A DNA stretch of 64,000 bases from Xanthomonas sp. F10 (GTDB lineage: Bacteria; Pseudomonadota; Gammaproteobacteria; Xanthomonadales; Xanthomonadaceae). The notes beneath the pieces are model-generated. The model saw only the letters and a list, made by a program, of their open reading frames with translations, did not search any database and was not told the DNA's origin. Of this stretch, positions 53,190 through 61,994 are shown in pieces; positions within the stretch are counted from its first letter, which is position 1; each line of letters begins with the position of its first letter. The position numbers and the translations under genes are program-made. The stretch covers positions 1,950,456 to 2,014,455 of the forward strand of contig NZ_JACHNP010000001.1 of assembly GCF_014206815.1 (NCBI RefSeq), in the 5' to 3' direction.

Positions 53190-54866
53190 GTGAATGGTCT
53201 TGTCTATAGCTACATGCGCTTTTCCGACCCGAGCCAGGCGGCCGGCCACAGCCGCGAGCGCCAGGAGGCGTACGCGTCAAAATGGGCGGCGGAGCACGGT
53301 CTGCAGCTGGACAACAAGCTCACGATGCTGGATGAAGGGCTGTCAGCCTATCACCAGCGGCACGTGACGTCAGGAGCGCTCGGGGCGTTTCTGGCGGCGG
53401 TACAGGCCGGGCGGATCGAGGCGGGATCGGTGCTGGTGGTCGAAGGACTCGACCGGCTTTCGCGCGCCGAGCCGATCCAGGCACAGGCGCAACTGGCCCA
53501 GATTGTAAATGCCGGCATCACGGTAGTCACCGCCAGCGACGGCAAGGCCTACAGCAGGGAGCGACTGAAGGCGAACCCCATGGACCTCGTCTACAGCCTC
53601 TTGCTGATGATCCGCGCCCACGAGGAGAGTGACACCAAGAGCAAGCGGGTCAAGGCGAGCATCCGCTGGCTGTGCGAGGGATGGCAGGCGGGGACGTACC
53701 GCGGCCGGATCCGCCAGGGGCACGATCCCGAATGGTTGCGCGAAGTGCCCGGCGGGCCCAACAACGGTTGGGAGCTGGTTCCCGAGCGTGTCGCGGCCGT
53801 GCGCAGAGCCGTGGCCTTGTACGTCCAGGGTGCAGGTGGACTGCGCATCATGCAGGTCCTTGACGCTGAGGGTCTGCAGCTCTACACCACCAGCAAAAAC
53901 CACGCGCCCCAGTTCTACCGACTGATCAAGATGCCCCAGTTGGTGGGCAACATGCCCGTGAGGGTCGATGGCGAGGAGTTCCTGTTGGAGGGGTACTACC
54001 CCGGAGTTCTCAGCCAAGCGGAATGGGAGGAGTTGTGCCGGGTCCGTGCCCAGAGCGGACGACGGCGCGTCAAGGGCGACCTTCCCCATGTCATCACTGG
54101 GATCGGTATCACAACCTGCGGCTATTGCGGCCGCGCCATGTGTGGACAGAACCTCGCGTCCAAAAAGCGCCTGCCCGACGGGCGCATCAGAGACGGGTAC
54201 CGAAGGCTGTTGTGTTGTTCCAACGCTTCGTTCGGCGACGGCTGTAGCGTCAAGGCCAGCACCAGTGTGGCGCCGATCGAGCGGGCGCTCATGAAGTACT
54301 GCAGCGACATCATCAATCTGCAGGCGCTCTTCGGCGCCGAGGGCATCGACGCACCTCGTGCCCGGGCCGCTTCCGCGCGGGCGAAGGTGGCCGAGATCAA
54401 CGCGCAACTGGAGAAGGTGATGGATGCCATGCTGGCCACGTCAGGGGAAGGAACCCCGCAGGTGTTCGCGCGCCGCGCGCGCGCCCTGGAGAAGGATCTG
54501 CACGATGCCGAGAGCGCCCTGAGAGATGCCGAACTCGAACTTGGGAAGGTCAGTCGCAGGGATCTGCGAGGGGCCGACCAGGCATGGCGTGACCTTGCCG
54601 CTGGCGTTGAAGCCCAGGAGATCGAGGCCCGACTGCGCGCACGACAGTTGGTAGCAGATACCTTCGAGCGGATAGTGATCTATGCCCGTGGCATGCGACC
54701 CGATCCAGAAGCCAGCGGACGCGACTACTCCATAGACGTCGTCCTCGTGGGACGCGGAGGCAACGCACGCCTGCTCCAGATTGACCGAGAGGGCAATCTG
54801 CTCCAGGCCGAGGATGTCGCTCACCTGCAGGCTGTCGAGGTCGAGCCACCCAGGCATTCAACATAG
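53190..54866 (+). CDS. Large serine recombinase / integrase
   Basis: A 558-residue site-specific recombinase of the large serine family. The resolvase domain has the catalytic Ser in [12 protein letters not shown] (S12), an SRERQEAY segment and EGLDRLSR; a recombinase domain and a zinc ribbon ([10 protein letters not shown] with the later [11 protein letters not shown]) follow, then a coiled coil (about 385-460). The start is a GTG at 53190. It probably integrated the accessory segment at the 5' side of rimO. Confidence 0.92.
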   Translation: MNGLVYSYMRFSDPSQAAGHSRERQEAYASKWAAEHGLQLDNKLTMLDEGLSAYHQRHVTSGALGAFLAAVQAGRIEAGSVLVVEGLDRLSRAEPIQAQAQLAQIVNAGITVVTASDGKAYSRERLKANPMDLVYSLLLMIRAHEESDTKSKRVKASIRWLCEGWQAGTYRGRIRQGHDPEWLREVPGGPNNGWELVPERVAAVRRAVALYVQGAGGLRIMQVLDAEGLQLYTTSKNHAPQFYRLIKMPQLVGNMPVRVDGEEFLLEGYYPGVLSQAEWEELCRVRAQSGRRRVKGDLPHVITGIGITTCGYCGRAMCGQNLASKKRLPDGRIRDGYRRLLCCSNASFGDGCSVKASTSVAPIERALMKYCSDIINLQALFGAEGIDAPRARAASARAKVAEINAQLEKVMDAMLATSGEGTPQVFARRARALEKDLHDAESALRDAELELGKVSRRDLRGADQAWRDLAAGVEAQEIEARLRARQLVADTFERIVIYARGMRPDPEASGRDYSIDVVLVGRGGNARLLQIDREGNLLQAEDVAHLQAVEVEPPRHST

Positions 54867-55020
54867 CGCCGCACCTGACAAAGGCCATCGGCATCCCCTA
54901 CGCCATGCCGGATCGGCCGCCAACTGGTATGCGGTACTAAAGCCAAACTGATTTCCTCGGGCCGACCAAGTCGTCGGCAGCCATCATGCCCGGCAGGTCA
55001 CAAATGACGCCGAGGCATCC
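54867..55020. other. Spacer after the recombinase
   Basis: A non-coding 154-bp stretch. GAGG lies just before the ATG of the next gene. No hairpin, tRNA piece or att-like repeat stands out. Confidence 0.4.
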
Positions 55021-56535
55021 ATGACGCTCTACACGACGGACTACCTAGAGTACTACCTCACACTCGTGGGATGGATCGTCCAGAACGGCATCTGGAACAT
55101 CCTCGTCGCGAGCGGAGCCTTCGCCCTCCCCTTCGTCGCGATCGTTGTCCAGGAGTGGCTTCGCGCACGGGGCGAAGGCGCCGACGAAGGCAACAAAGGT
55201 GTGCTGTCGGCCGCCCGGATCGAGAACCGGGTGTGGGTGGCCGTGGTGGTCATCCTGTTCGCCGGCATCCCCTTCATCGACGTGGACCTTTCGACGATGC
55301 AGTTCGATGCCAGCCGTTCCAAGCAGTGCAAGGTCGATATGGCCGTCCCCCAGGACACGCGGTGGTCGAATGCGTTTACGACACTCAACAACCAGAGCGC
55401 GCGAGTGCCGGTGTGGTGGTTCTTCATGCACGCGATTTCCAAGGCCGTGACCGGGGCCGCCGTCGCAGCGATCCCCTGCGGAACAGATCTACGGCAGATG
55501 CGGATGGAGATCGACAGCACGCGCATCAACGATCCTGTGCTGGCGCAGGAAGTGGCCGACTTCACGCGGGACTGCTACGGGCCCGCGCGGGCCAAGCTCT
55601 TCATGGGCCGCCCCGAACTTTCGGATGCCCAGATGGACGACGTGACGTGGATCGGATCCGCCTACTTTCTTGGAACCGGCGGGTACTATGACAGCTACCA
55701 CTCGCAGACACCCCGAACATCCTGGCCCTACGACGCCACGCGCGACGCAGGGCTGGCACAGGTCGCAAACGGGGGCGGCTACCCGACCTGCAGGCAATGG
55801 TGGAACGACGGCGAACGCGGCCTGCGTAGTCGGTTGTTAGCCCAGGTGGATTCCGGTCTCCTGGCCCGCGTTGGGCGCTGGGCGAGCTTCGTGTCGCGCC
55901 AGCAGGCGGACGACGCGGTCATCCGGGCGATCGCGGCGCCGCGCCAGCAGACCATGAACCAGGGCCAGGCCTACGCCGACTACGGTGGTCAGGTCGATAT
56001 GACGCTTCCCAACATCGTCACGCGGGGAGCGGCCGATGCGGGCCTCGCCGTCGGCTCGGTCGGCTTCTTCCCTGCCATGGACGTGATGCGCCAGGCCCTG
56101 CCGATGGTGCTGTCGTTCCTCAAGATGGCGATGGTGATCTGCGTGCCGCTCGTCCTGCTGTTCGGCACCTACGACCTCAAGGCCGTGGTGACCATGAGCT
56201 GTGTGCAGTTCGCCCTCTTCTTCGTGGACTTCTGGTTCCAGTTGGCCCGCTGGATCGACAGCACCATCCTCGATGCACTCTATGGATGGAGCGGTCCGCA
56301 CAGCAACCTCGACCCGCTTCTCGGCCTGAACAATGCGTTCGGCGACATGCTGTTGAACTTCGTGATGGCCAGCATGTTCATCGTATTGCCGGGCGTCTGG
56401 GTCGCAGCCCTCGGCTGGGTCGGAGTGCAGGCCGGAACGATGGCGCGCATGCTCGCTACGGGCAGCGACGGCGCAAGATCGGCTGGAAGCAAGGGAAGCG
56501 ACGCAGCCCTCAATGCCGCCATGCGGTCAAAGTGA
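55021..56535 (+). CDS. TraG N-terminal domain conjugation protein (ICE type)
   Basis: A 504-residue membrane protein of the TraG-N family found in ICEclc/PFGI-1-type integrative elements, where it takes part in mating-pair stabilisation. Hydrophobic helices are at about residues 18-45, 70-92, 355-385, 390-420 and 450-475; a large Cys-containing hydrophilic domain (about 100-350) lies between. GC content and codon use differ from the upstream host genes. It stands without the rest of a transfer module, so it may be a leftover. Confidence 0.82.
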   Translation: MTLYTTDYLEYYLTLVGWIVQNGIWNILVASGAFALPFVAIVVQEWLRARGEGADEGNKGVLSAARIENRVWVAVVVILFAGIPFIDVDLSTMQFDASRSKQCKVDMAVPQDTRWSNAFTTLNNQSARVPVWWFFMHAISKAVTGAAVAAIPCGTDLRQMRMEIDSTRINDPVLAQEVADFTRDCYGPARAKLFMGRPELSDAQMDDVTWIGSAYFLGTGGYYDSYHSQTPRTSWPYDATRDAGLAQVANGGGYPTCRQWWNDGERGLRSRLLAQVDSGLLARVGRWASFVSRQQADDAVIRAIAAPRQQTMNQGQAYADYGGQVDMTLPNIVTRGAADAGLAVGSVGFFPAMDVMRQALPMVLSFLKMAMVICVPLVLLFGTYDLKAVVTMSCVQFALFFVDFWFQLARWIDSTILDALYGWSGPHSNLDPLLGLNNAFGDMLLNFVMASMFIVLPGVWVAALGWVGVQAGTMARMLATGSDGARSAGSKGSDAALNAAMRSK

Positions 56536-56548
56536 GCGACGCGAGGGT

Positions 56549-56911
56549 CTATGTGTCTTCCTGCTCGCCGGGATCGATCCGCGTTTCGCCCCGGTAGAGG
56601 CCGTAGCCCTCCCATCCGTCCCTCCACTCCGGTTCAGGAGTGGGGTCAAAGCCGTCGATGTGGCCGATGGCCCAGAGAGCGACCACAACCCCAAAGACCA
56701 ACGCACCCAGCCAGAAGGCTACATAGAGAAGCACACCGATCACCAGCAGCAGAGCAAAGGCACCCACGGCTTTTGCCAAACCAGCGGGAAGCCCGGCTGC
56801 GATCAGCCAGCGGGTGAACTGACCATTCCGAAAGAGCAGCCGGCGCCAGGCTCGTGCCGCAGCATGCCCTGCCCTCCGGCTCAGCGGTGTCTCCGATCGC
56901 GAGGTAGCCAT
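56549..56911 (-). CDS. DUF3742 family protein (ICE-associated)
   Basis: A 120-residue protein with an Arg-rich N-terminus (SRRAGHAAARAWRRLLFRNG) and one or two hydrophobic helices (AVGAFALLLVIGVLLYVAFWLGALVFGVVVALWAI), ending in an acidic tail. DUF3742 genes sit next to the TraG-N gene in many ICEs, as here, convergent. The ATG at 56909-56911 with GAGGG upstream is preferred to the TTG 24 bp earlier. Function unknown. Confidence 0.75.
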   Translation of the reverse strand: MATSRSETPLSRRAGHAAARAWRRLLFRNGQFTRWLIAAGLPAGLAKAVGAFALLLVIGVLLYVAFWLGALVFGVVVALWAIGHIDGFDPTPEPEWRDGWEGYGLYRGETRIDPGEQEDT

Positions 56912-56931
56912 GGTGGTGCCCTCATGCTGCT

Positions 56932-57345
56932 TCAAACATTGAACGGGTTACGGATCGACAGGCTCTCTTCGATGATGAGGCCATGGTGCATGTCCTCGGA
57001 ATAGAGCGTCTGGCAGCCCTCCGTCGCAGCCGCCGCCACGATGCAGGCATCGTAGAACGACAGCTGGTGCCGCGCGGCCAGTTCTCGGGCCCGGTCATGC
57101 ACTTCGACGGTCAGGGGAACAATGGTGCAGAACTCCCGGACCAACGCCAGGAACTGCCCGACTTCGCTCCACCCCATCTTCAGCTTGCGCACGCAGACGT
57201 GGGTGACCTCGTTAAGTACCTGGACGCTGATGACCGGGCGGCGCTGCAGCAGCGCCTCGGCGCTGTCCGCCTTAGAGGCGTCCTCGGACAGCAGGTACAG
57301 CACCACGTTGCTGTCGAGGAATACCTTGCTCTTACCCGCGGCCAT
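56932..57345 (-). CDS. VapC-type PIN-domain toxin
   Basis: A 137-residue PIN-domain ribonuclease. Acidic metal ligands are the Asp in KVFLDSNVVLYLL, the Glu in VQVLNEVTHVC, the Asp in LSFYDACIVAAA and the Asp in LYSEDMHHGL. The ATG at 57343-57345 overlaps the end of the antitoxin gene by 14 bp, as usual. Likely cleaves RNA when free of its antitoxin; target is unknown. Confidence 0.88.
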   Translation of the reverse strand: MAAGKSKVFLDSNVVLYLLSEDASKADSAEALLQRRPVISVQVLNEVTHVCVRKLKMGWSEVGQFLALVREFCTIVPLTVEVHDRARELAARHQLSFYDACIVAAAATEGCQTLYSEDMHHGLIIEESLSIRNPFNV

Positions 57346-57565
57346 TGGCCTCGTCCCGGCTGAACTTGAAGTCCGCCGGCAGTTTGCCGCGGAAGGTGCG
57401 GAGCCGCTCCAGCATAGCTTCGGCCCCAGGCTTCTTGCGCACTGCGAAGAGCCGGGGGGCGTCCACGACGATCTCGATATCGTCGCCCTCCCGCAGTTCG
57501 AGCGCCTCGACCAGACTCGTCGGCAGGCGGACGGCCAGGCTGTTACCCCACTTCGCGACTTGCAT
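57332..57565 (-). CDS. AbrB/MazE-type antitoxin (VapB)
   Basis: A 77-residue antitoxin. Residues 1-45 form a SpoVT-AbrB swapped-hairpin DNA-binding domain (MQVAKWGNSLAVRLPTSLV, LELREGDDIEIVV); the rest (RKKPGAEAMLERLRTFRGKL, FKFSRDEA) would wrap around the toxin. The ATG at 57563-57565 follows a palindrome that is the likely autorepression site. Confidence 0.88.
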   Translation of the reverse strand: MQVAKWGNSLAVRLPTSLVEALELREGDDIEIVVDAPRLFAVRKKPGAEAMLERLRTFRGKLPADFKFSRDEANGRG

Positions 57566-57579
57566 GGCAGCACCTGATT

Positions 57580-57603
57580 GATATACACAACATGATGTAT
57601 ATC
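57580..57603. promoter_or_regulatory. Palindromic operator upstream of vapB
   Basis: GATATACA and TGTATATC, separated by 8 bp, form a perfect inverted repeat 15 bp before the antitoxin ATG. The AT-rich sequence likely also contains the -10 region. Conditional autoregulation by VapBC would be expected. Confidence 0.7.
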
Positions 57604-57881
57604 CTAGCCCGTCTGCGACGCTTGGCAAGTCCGATCGTCGGCACCGTTAGCAAAGGGCGCGTTCGCGGCAAATGGGAAAGGGAATGGAAGGGGCACCAAG
57701 GGGAAAGGCCCTACCCGGAAAGGCAAAAAGGCGGCCACTCGGTGCGCCCTTTCATCGGCGCCGACGGCAACGGCGTTCTGCTACTACTGAAAAGGCGGTG
57801 TCCACGGCAGCTGGCCCGCTGCAGGCACCGATCCCCGGTCGTCGAGAACTAAAGCCCTTCACCATCCCAGGAGTTCGCCCC
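57604..57881. other. Purine-rich spacer
   Basis: A 278-bp gap without a convincing gene. A stretch at about 57,665-57,735 is strongly purine-rich with repeated GGAAAGG/GGAATGG motifs. It could be structure or a ribosome-binding leader; I see no clear element. Confidence 0.4.
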
Positions 57882-58355
57882 ATGCCCCTCGTAGTTGGCC
57901 TTGCAACGCTTCTCGCTGTGGCACCCGTGCAGACCGGAAGCGCCATGCAGGCGGGCGCCGCGCTCTGCGGCGAAGCGATGAGCATCTACCTGCCCGAGCC
58001 ACTCGGCACTCCGGCCCCCAACATCCAGCTGGCCCACTTTCAGTACATGAGCCCGGACGAGGCCTGTGCGCGGAACGTGCAGCGCGACGTGCTCATGCGC
58101 CTGCACGATCGCATCAAGCCCATCGCCGCTTCCGCCTTCGCGAACAGCAAGGCGAGCTTCAGCGTCATGGTGCGCTACACGCTCACGCCCGATAAGCCAG
58201 CGGTGTTCGAGATGCAGACCACCACAACGCCAGCGACTGAAGAGGGGCGGCTGACCGCGTTCTACCACGGCGCCGCGGCCCTTGACGATGCCCGCAGCAC
58301 CCTCGGAACCGTCTACGTCGTCTTCAACTACGACATCTCGCCAGCGAGGCGATGA
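57882..58355 (+). CDS. Exported protein of unknown function
   Basis: A 157-residue protein with a signal-peptide-like N-terminus (MPLVVGLATLLAVAPVQTG, cleavage near SAM), two cysteines in the mature part (ALCGEAM, DEACARN) that could form a disulfide, and a beta-rich second half (FSVMVRYTLTP, GTVYVVFNYDIS). AGGAG lies 7 bp before the ATG. The family is not recognised. It lies between the VapBC pair and the nuclease/ATPase cassette. Confidence 0.7.
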   Translation: MPLVVGLATLLAVAPVQTGSAMQAGAALCGEAMSIYLPEPLGTPAPNIQLAHFQYMSPDEACARNVQRDVLMRLHDRIKPIAASAFANSKASFSVMVRYTLTPDKPAVFEMQTTTTPATEEGRLTAFYHGAAALDDARSTLGTVYVVFNYDISPARR

Positions 58356-58633
58356 AAGCGACTGTTCGCATCGGGCAAAGAAGAGCGGCTTTCGACACGA
58401 TACTGTCGCTCATAGCAGTACTGTTATGGTTGCTGTGAGCGACAGCTGTGTTCTCCATAAAGCGGAGAAACCACCACTATCGCAATGAGGCCGGCCTTTT
58501 ACACACGAGCAGCAAGCTCACCTCGACTACGGATCACAAGGTAGCCGTACGCTTGAGATAACCTGCGGACAGTCGGGATTAGCGTTGCGGCTGCACAATA
58601 GCGTCGTATCCACAGCTGCGACCTCTCGTCAAT
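58356..58633. other. Spacer with a long dyad, between exported-protein gene and ATPase gene
   Basis: No gene is visible in these 278 bp. It contains the dyad at 58403-58445, and base composition falls here toward that of the nuclease/ATPase cassette. Confidence 0.5.
58403..58445. repeat. Inverted repeat (10 + 4 bp stem)
   Basis: CTGTCGCTCA (58403-58412) and TGAGCGACAG (58436-58445) are perfect inverses, and AGCA/TGCT continue the stem inward around a 13-nt loop. It is convergently placed between two genes and could be a terminator without T-run, a binding site or a mobile-element end. Confidence 0.6.
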
Positions 58634-60370
58634 TCATACCCTGCCTGCACGCGATTCCGGCGTAGCTTTTGCCGCGGGGACTAGCAAGTTGGCGTACATC
58701 GCTTGAAGCAAGGGCTCCACGGTGCTGTAGGTGACGTCCCATTCTTCCTCAACGAGCACCGAGTATTTCCGCTCAAGGTGCAGTTCGAAATCGAACAGAT
58801 ACTCCGTGGGCGTCTCAAGGCCGACGATGAGCTGGATATCGTCCGGCAAGTCTTTAGCGATGAACTCAAGCACTGCGGGAAGATTTACGTCATCTTGCGC
58901 CTGCTGGTTGGGCGAATCGATGACTACTGGAATATCGTACGTGGCGTTGGAGCCGTGCGCCGTGCGCCAAATCGCCGCGTAGTAAGCCAATATGGAGCGG
59001 GGACCTCCGCTTCCAGAGAGGTCTGGTCGCCCTGCTAGTTTCATCTTGGACACGTCAACGGAAGGAAGCTTAAGTGCGACCCGGCCAGCGGCGTAAAAGC
59101 CTCTGAAGTCGGCAAGTATTGCTTTCGTCCGCTTGACAGCCCGCAGCTCCTTCATCGTCTCATCTAGCTTGTCGACGGCCAGGACAGCCTCGTCAATAGC
59201 TTCTTGCAGTTGCTTGCGTTCGGCCTCAAAGGCGGCCAGAGCGCCCTCGGCACCGATACCTCCGACAACGTCTTGAAACTTGAGTTCGCCTTTTCTGGTG
59301 TCCAGCAGTCGGGATATCCGGAGGTAGCTCTCGTTGAGGGTAGCCAGTTCGCCGATCGCCTTTTGGCATCGATCGCGAACAACGGCCGCATCGTCGCGAA
59401 GGCGTGCGGCTAGTTCGCGCAGGACACGCGCATCTTCTGCGAATCGCAACAGGTCTAAGAATGGCTTTTCGTGCTCTGCGTGACAGGTGGGGCAAATGAG
59501 CGGCTGACTCCCCGCCGTCCGGATCCATGCAGCATCACTGTTATATGCCTTCAGTGCCTCGTCGGCCATCCGAATCTGATGGTCCAAGCTGGCCAGCAAC
59601 TCTTGTTCGCGAACTGCATCACTGCGGAGCTTCTCCTGGCGACCGTTGAGTTCGGAGACTTCACGGGTCAGCTGCTCAATCTCAGCCTCGAAATTCGCAG
59701 CACTCAGCTTAGGCCCATGCACTGGTACAGTGCGGCTGAAACGGGCCAATGTTCGCTCTAGAAGCCTAAGCTCTCGACGATGCTCATCCAACACGCGCGA
59801 ATGTTGGCCTTTCTTCGCGCGCGCTTCGTAGTACGCAGGGGGGCAAACGCCAGTGAAGTACTCGAGGATTGCAGTCCAGGGCGCAGTGAAGCGCTTGAGG
59901 CCATTGAATGTGTTCCACTCAGATTGCCAGCTTCCGTCTTGATTGACATAGAAGGGCAAGAAGAAGCACGCAGCGTCTGCCGAAACAACCTCCGACTCGG
60001 TCTTGCCAGTGAAGACTAGATTGAAATCCGTTACATCACAGAAAACCCTCGTCCATTCGGCGAACTTGGCTGTCGTGGCAACCAACTGGCGGTCTGAATC
60101 GAACAGTGCTCGGCGCCCGTTCTGGTGGAGAACGAAGAAGTGCTTCCCGTCGAACGAGAATTCGAGGAGCGAGACGGCATCATCATCCCATGACTCGAGA
60201 GTTCCCTGAGGCGTGGCACCCAGGGTCTCAAAGAGGCTCCGAATTAGTGTTGTCTTCCCCATGTGGTTCCGGCCCCTGATGAGGTTCTTCCTCGGGTGGA
60301 ACTTCACGTGGCGTGCCTTCTTGTCCCGCAGTGAGAGCAGCCAGATGTTTTGAAATCGAAAGCGATGCAT
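58634..60370 (-). CDS. Rad50/SMC-like ATPase of a Lamassu/ABC-3C-type system
   Basis: A 578-residue ABC/SMC-type ATPase. Walker A GRNHMGKTT (33-41) follows the N-terminal FQNIWLLSLRDKKAR; a coiled coil (about 185-280) leads to a Rad50-like zinc hook CPTC (293-296), then a second coiled coil (about 305-415); the signature-like LSGSGGPRS (451-459) and the Walker B VVIDSP (482-487) close the head. Such short SMC proteins sense foreign DNA and release a partner effector in Lamassu and ABC-3C defence systems. It is 48 bp downstream of the nuclease gene. GC content is clearly below the host genes. Confidence 0.85.
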   Translation of the reverse strand: MHRFRFQNIWLLSLRDKKARHVKFHPRKNLIRGRNHMGKTTLIRSLFETLGATPQGTLESWDDDAVSLLEFSFDGKHFFVLHQNGRRALFDSDRQLVATTAKFAEWTRVFCDVTDFNLVFTGKTESEVVSADAACFFLPFYVNQDGSWQSEWNTFNGLKRFTAPWTAILEYFTGVCPPAYYEARAKKGQHSRVLDEHRRELRLLERTLARFSRTVPVHGPKLSAANFEAEIEQLTREVSELNGRQEKLRSDAVREQELLASLDHQIRMADEALKAYNSDAAWIRTAGSQPLICPTCHAEHEKPFLDLLRFAEDARVLRELAARLRDDAAVVRDRCQKAIGELATLNESYLRISRLLDTRKGELKFQDVVGGIGAEGALAAFEAERKQLQEAIDEAVLAVDKLDETMKELRAVKRTKAILADFRGFYAAGRVALKLPSVDVSKMKLAGRPDLSGSGGPRSILAYYAAIWRTAHGSNATYDIPVVIDSPNQQAQDDVNLPAVLEFIAKDLPDDIQLIVGLETPTEYLFDFELHLERKYSVLVEEEWDVTYSTVEPLLQAMYANLLVPAAKATPESRAGRV

Positions 60371-60418
60371 AGGTCTTAGTTCTCAGGCTACGAACGAGAA
60401 GTCTCAGCTCGGGTCCAT

Positions 60419-61588
60419 TCATGTTGTCATTACCCTCATGACAAAGCGTGCCAAAAGCTCTTCGTCCCGGTACTGCCCGAAGTTAGCCCTCATCGCGACA
60501 AGCGCAGCATCGACGTATGGCTTTAGATTTGGTCCACACGCGTTTGCCTGCGCCCAGCTATCGCAGAACGAGTCAATGGCGTGAGCTTCAGGCGATGGAC
60601 CGGTGAGTCGTTCCGCCGCAACTCTAGCCGCAGCCATTCGCATCGTCGTAAGCGCCCTGAAGTCAAAGCCCTCCTGTTGGAGCTTAGCGAGCCAACTCTC
60701 GAAGAGCGCGTTTCGGTCCGGGATGGTTGCAAGCGAACTGAGCGCTGTGTGGAACTCGGCCCTAGAAAAGCCTCGTTCTTTAACCAGGTCAGCGAATGTC
60801 GCGCACGTCGCCGTGCGGCGACCTAGCGCAGAGACCTTCATGACAAGCGACTCCACGAACGCTCGAGCCTGGGCGGCATGTCCGGGACTGCGTTGTGTCA
60901 GCAGTTCCAGCGCTTTGGCCACCGCCGGCGCCGAGGGGTCGTCCGGGTGAATGGCCACACGGGCAAGGCGCACCCTCTTGAGATCTGGGATCGGAGCTCC
61001 CGCAGCGGACAGACTGTTGAGCGCGTCCGTCAGGAGTTGCGCATGGTCTGCTGCCAGGTCTGATAGAGAGCAAGGTAGAGACGTCGCTGCGTTCGCACCG
61101 GAGGCTAGTGGAACGTCGCAACCAGCGTTCGAAATGAAGATACCCTCAGCCGGCAACTTCTCAAACGCCATCAAGCTCAGATGGATCTTGCCGAGGACGC
61201 TGTTGCCGACATTGTCGAAGCTTGGGACGACAGTAGGTACCGGTGCGGCGGGGCCGCTAGCAGCACTTTTCTTCGCGGGCTTTGGTTGCTTCGGCGCTGA
61301 GGTGCCAGTCAACACCGACCAAGACCAGGTGCCCGTATCCTTCTTCTTTACTTGGTATATGGCGGCCTTGGTAGGAGCGCTGAGGGAATCGAGTTCAGTG
61401 ACGTCCTGTACTGCTTCGAAAAGCAGCAGGAAATCTGGGGCATTCGACTGCTCCAGTTCAAGCATCCTGAGAACGGCCCACCATCGCTGAAAGTCAACGC
61501 CCTTAGCGCCGTGTCCGCCACCTTTCTCGGTAAGGCCCGGCTTATTGGCAACTAGCAGGACTTCCGCCGCGCCTGTAGCTATGGTCAA
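60419..61588 (-). CDS. DUF4297/Cap4-like nuclease effector
   Basis: A 389-residue protein. Residues 20-85 fit the DUF4297 (Cap4-type) restriction-endonuclease-like fold: GGGHGAKGVDFQRWW, the acidic LLFEAVQDV (E58, D62) and the YQVKKKD (Q79, K81) D-ExK-like site. An Ala/Pro/Lys-rich linker (96-122) precedes a helical C-terminal domain. The start is a TTG (61586-61588) with GGGAGGG about 7 bp upstream. Nuclease activity is inferred from the motif; the C-terminal part is not recognised. Low GC compared with the host. Confidence 0.72.
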   Translation of the reverse strand: MTIATGAAEVLLVANKPGLTEKGGGHGAKGVDFQRWWAVLRMLELEQSNAPDFLLLFEAVQDVTELDSLSAPTKAAIYQVKKKDTGTWSWSVLTGTSAPKQPKPAKKSAASGPAAPVPTVVPSFDNVGNSVLGKIHLSLMAFEKLPAEGIFISNAGCDVPLASGANAATSLPCSLSDLAADHAQLLTDALNSLSAAGAPIPDLKRVRLARVAIHPDDPSAPAVAKALELLTQRSPGHAAQARAFVESLVMKVSALGRRTATCATFADLVKERGFSRAEFHTALSSLATIPDRNALFESWLAKLQQEGFDFRALTTMRMAAARVAAERLTGPSPEAHAIDSFCDSWAQANACGPNLKPYVDAALVAMRANFGQYRDEELLARFVMRVMTT

Positions 61589-61994
61589 AAGTATCCCTCC
61601 CTAAACGCCGCCGCTCAGTTGCAATCGATTCCTTGTTGCTCTTGGGTAAAAGTGAGGGCTAGCCTTTTAATTCTACAGTTTGTAACGGTGGGCAGCGAAT
61701 CCTTGCCAGGACTCGCTTTAGGGCTAGTGCTGTGCATCGCAAAAGCATTCACTTGCCGGAGGTCGCTATGCAACAAGAGCTGTAACTTGACCGTTGCGAG
61801 GCGAACCGCAGCTTTCAGCCTGAGGCAGGCCAGAGTTTGCCTTGGCTAACCGCTCCTGGCTACAAGCAGGTGCGAACACCAGCAGCGGTTCGGCATCGCC
61901 GCCCGACGCCAGACTCGCCCCGGGTTCCAACCCTGACTAGAGCCATTTTAGGGACGTGGCATTCTGTCGCGGACGGCCGAGCCGCATTGTCAGC
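61589..61994. other. Spacer upstream of the nuclease gene
   Basis: A 406-bp region with no supported gene. It should hold the promoter of the nuclease-ATPase pair (reading toward lower coordinates) and the end of the catabolic cluster. I saw no IS end, tRNA or direct repeat. Confidence 0.4.

Noticed and set aside
57672-57881. N-terminal extension of the exported protein starting at 57672
   Set aside because: The extension is Arg/Lys/Gly-rich with no conserved look, while the ATG at 57882 has AGGAG and starts a signal peptide.
60228-60422. Third (LmuC-like) component between nuclease and ATPase
   Set aside because: The 64-codon frame overlaps the ATPase start in another frame; only about 18 codons are non-overlapping and its tail looks like shadow sequence (PREVPPEEEPHQGPE).
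61880-61960. tRNA 3'-end remnant (GGTTCCAACCC) as integration target
   Set aside because: No acceptor or T-arm pairing could be made around it.
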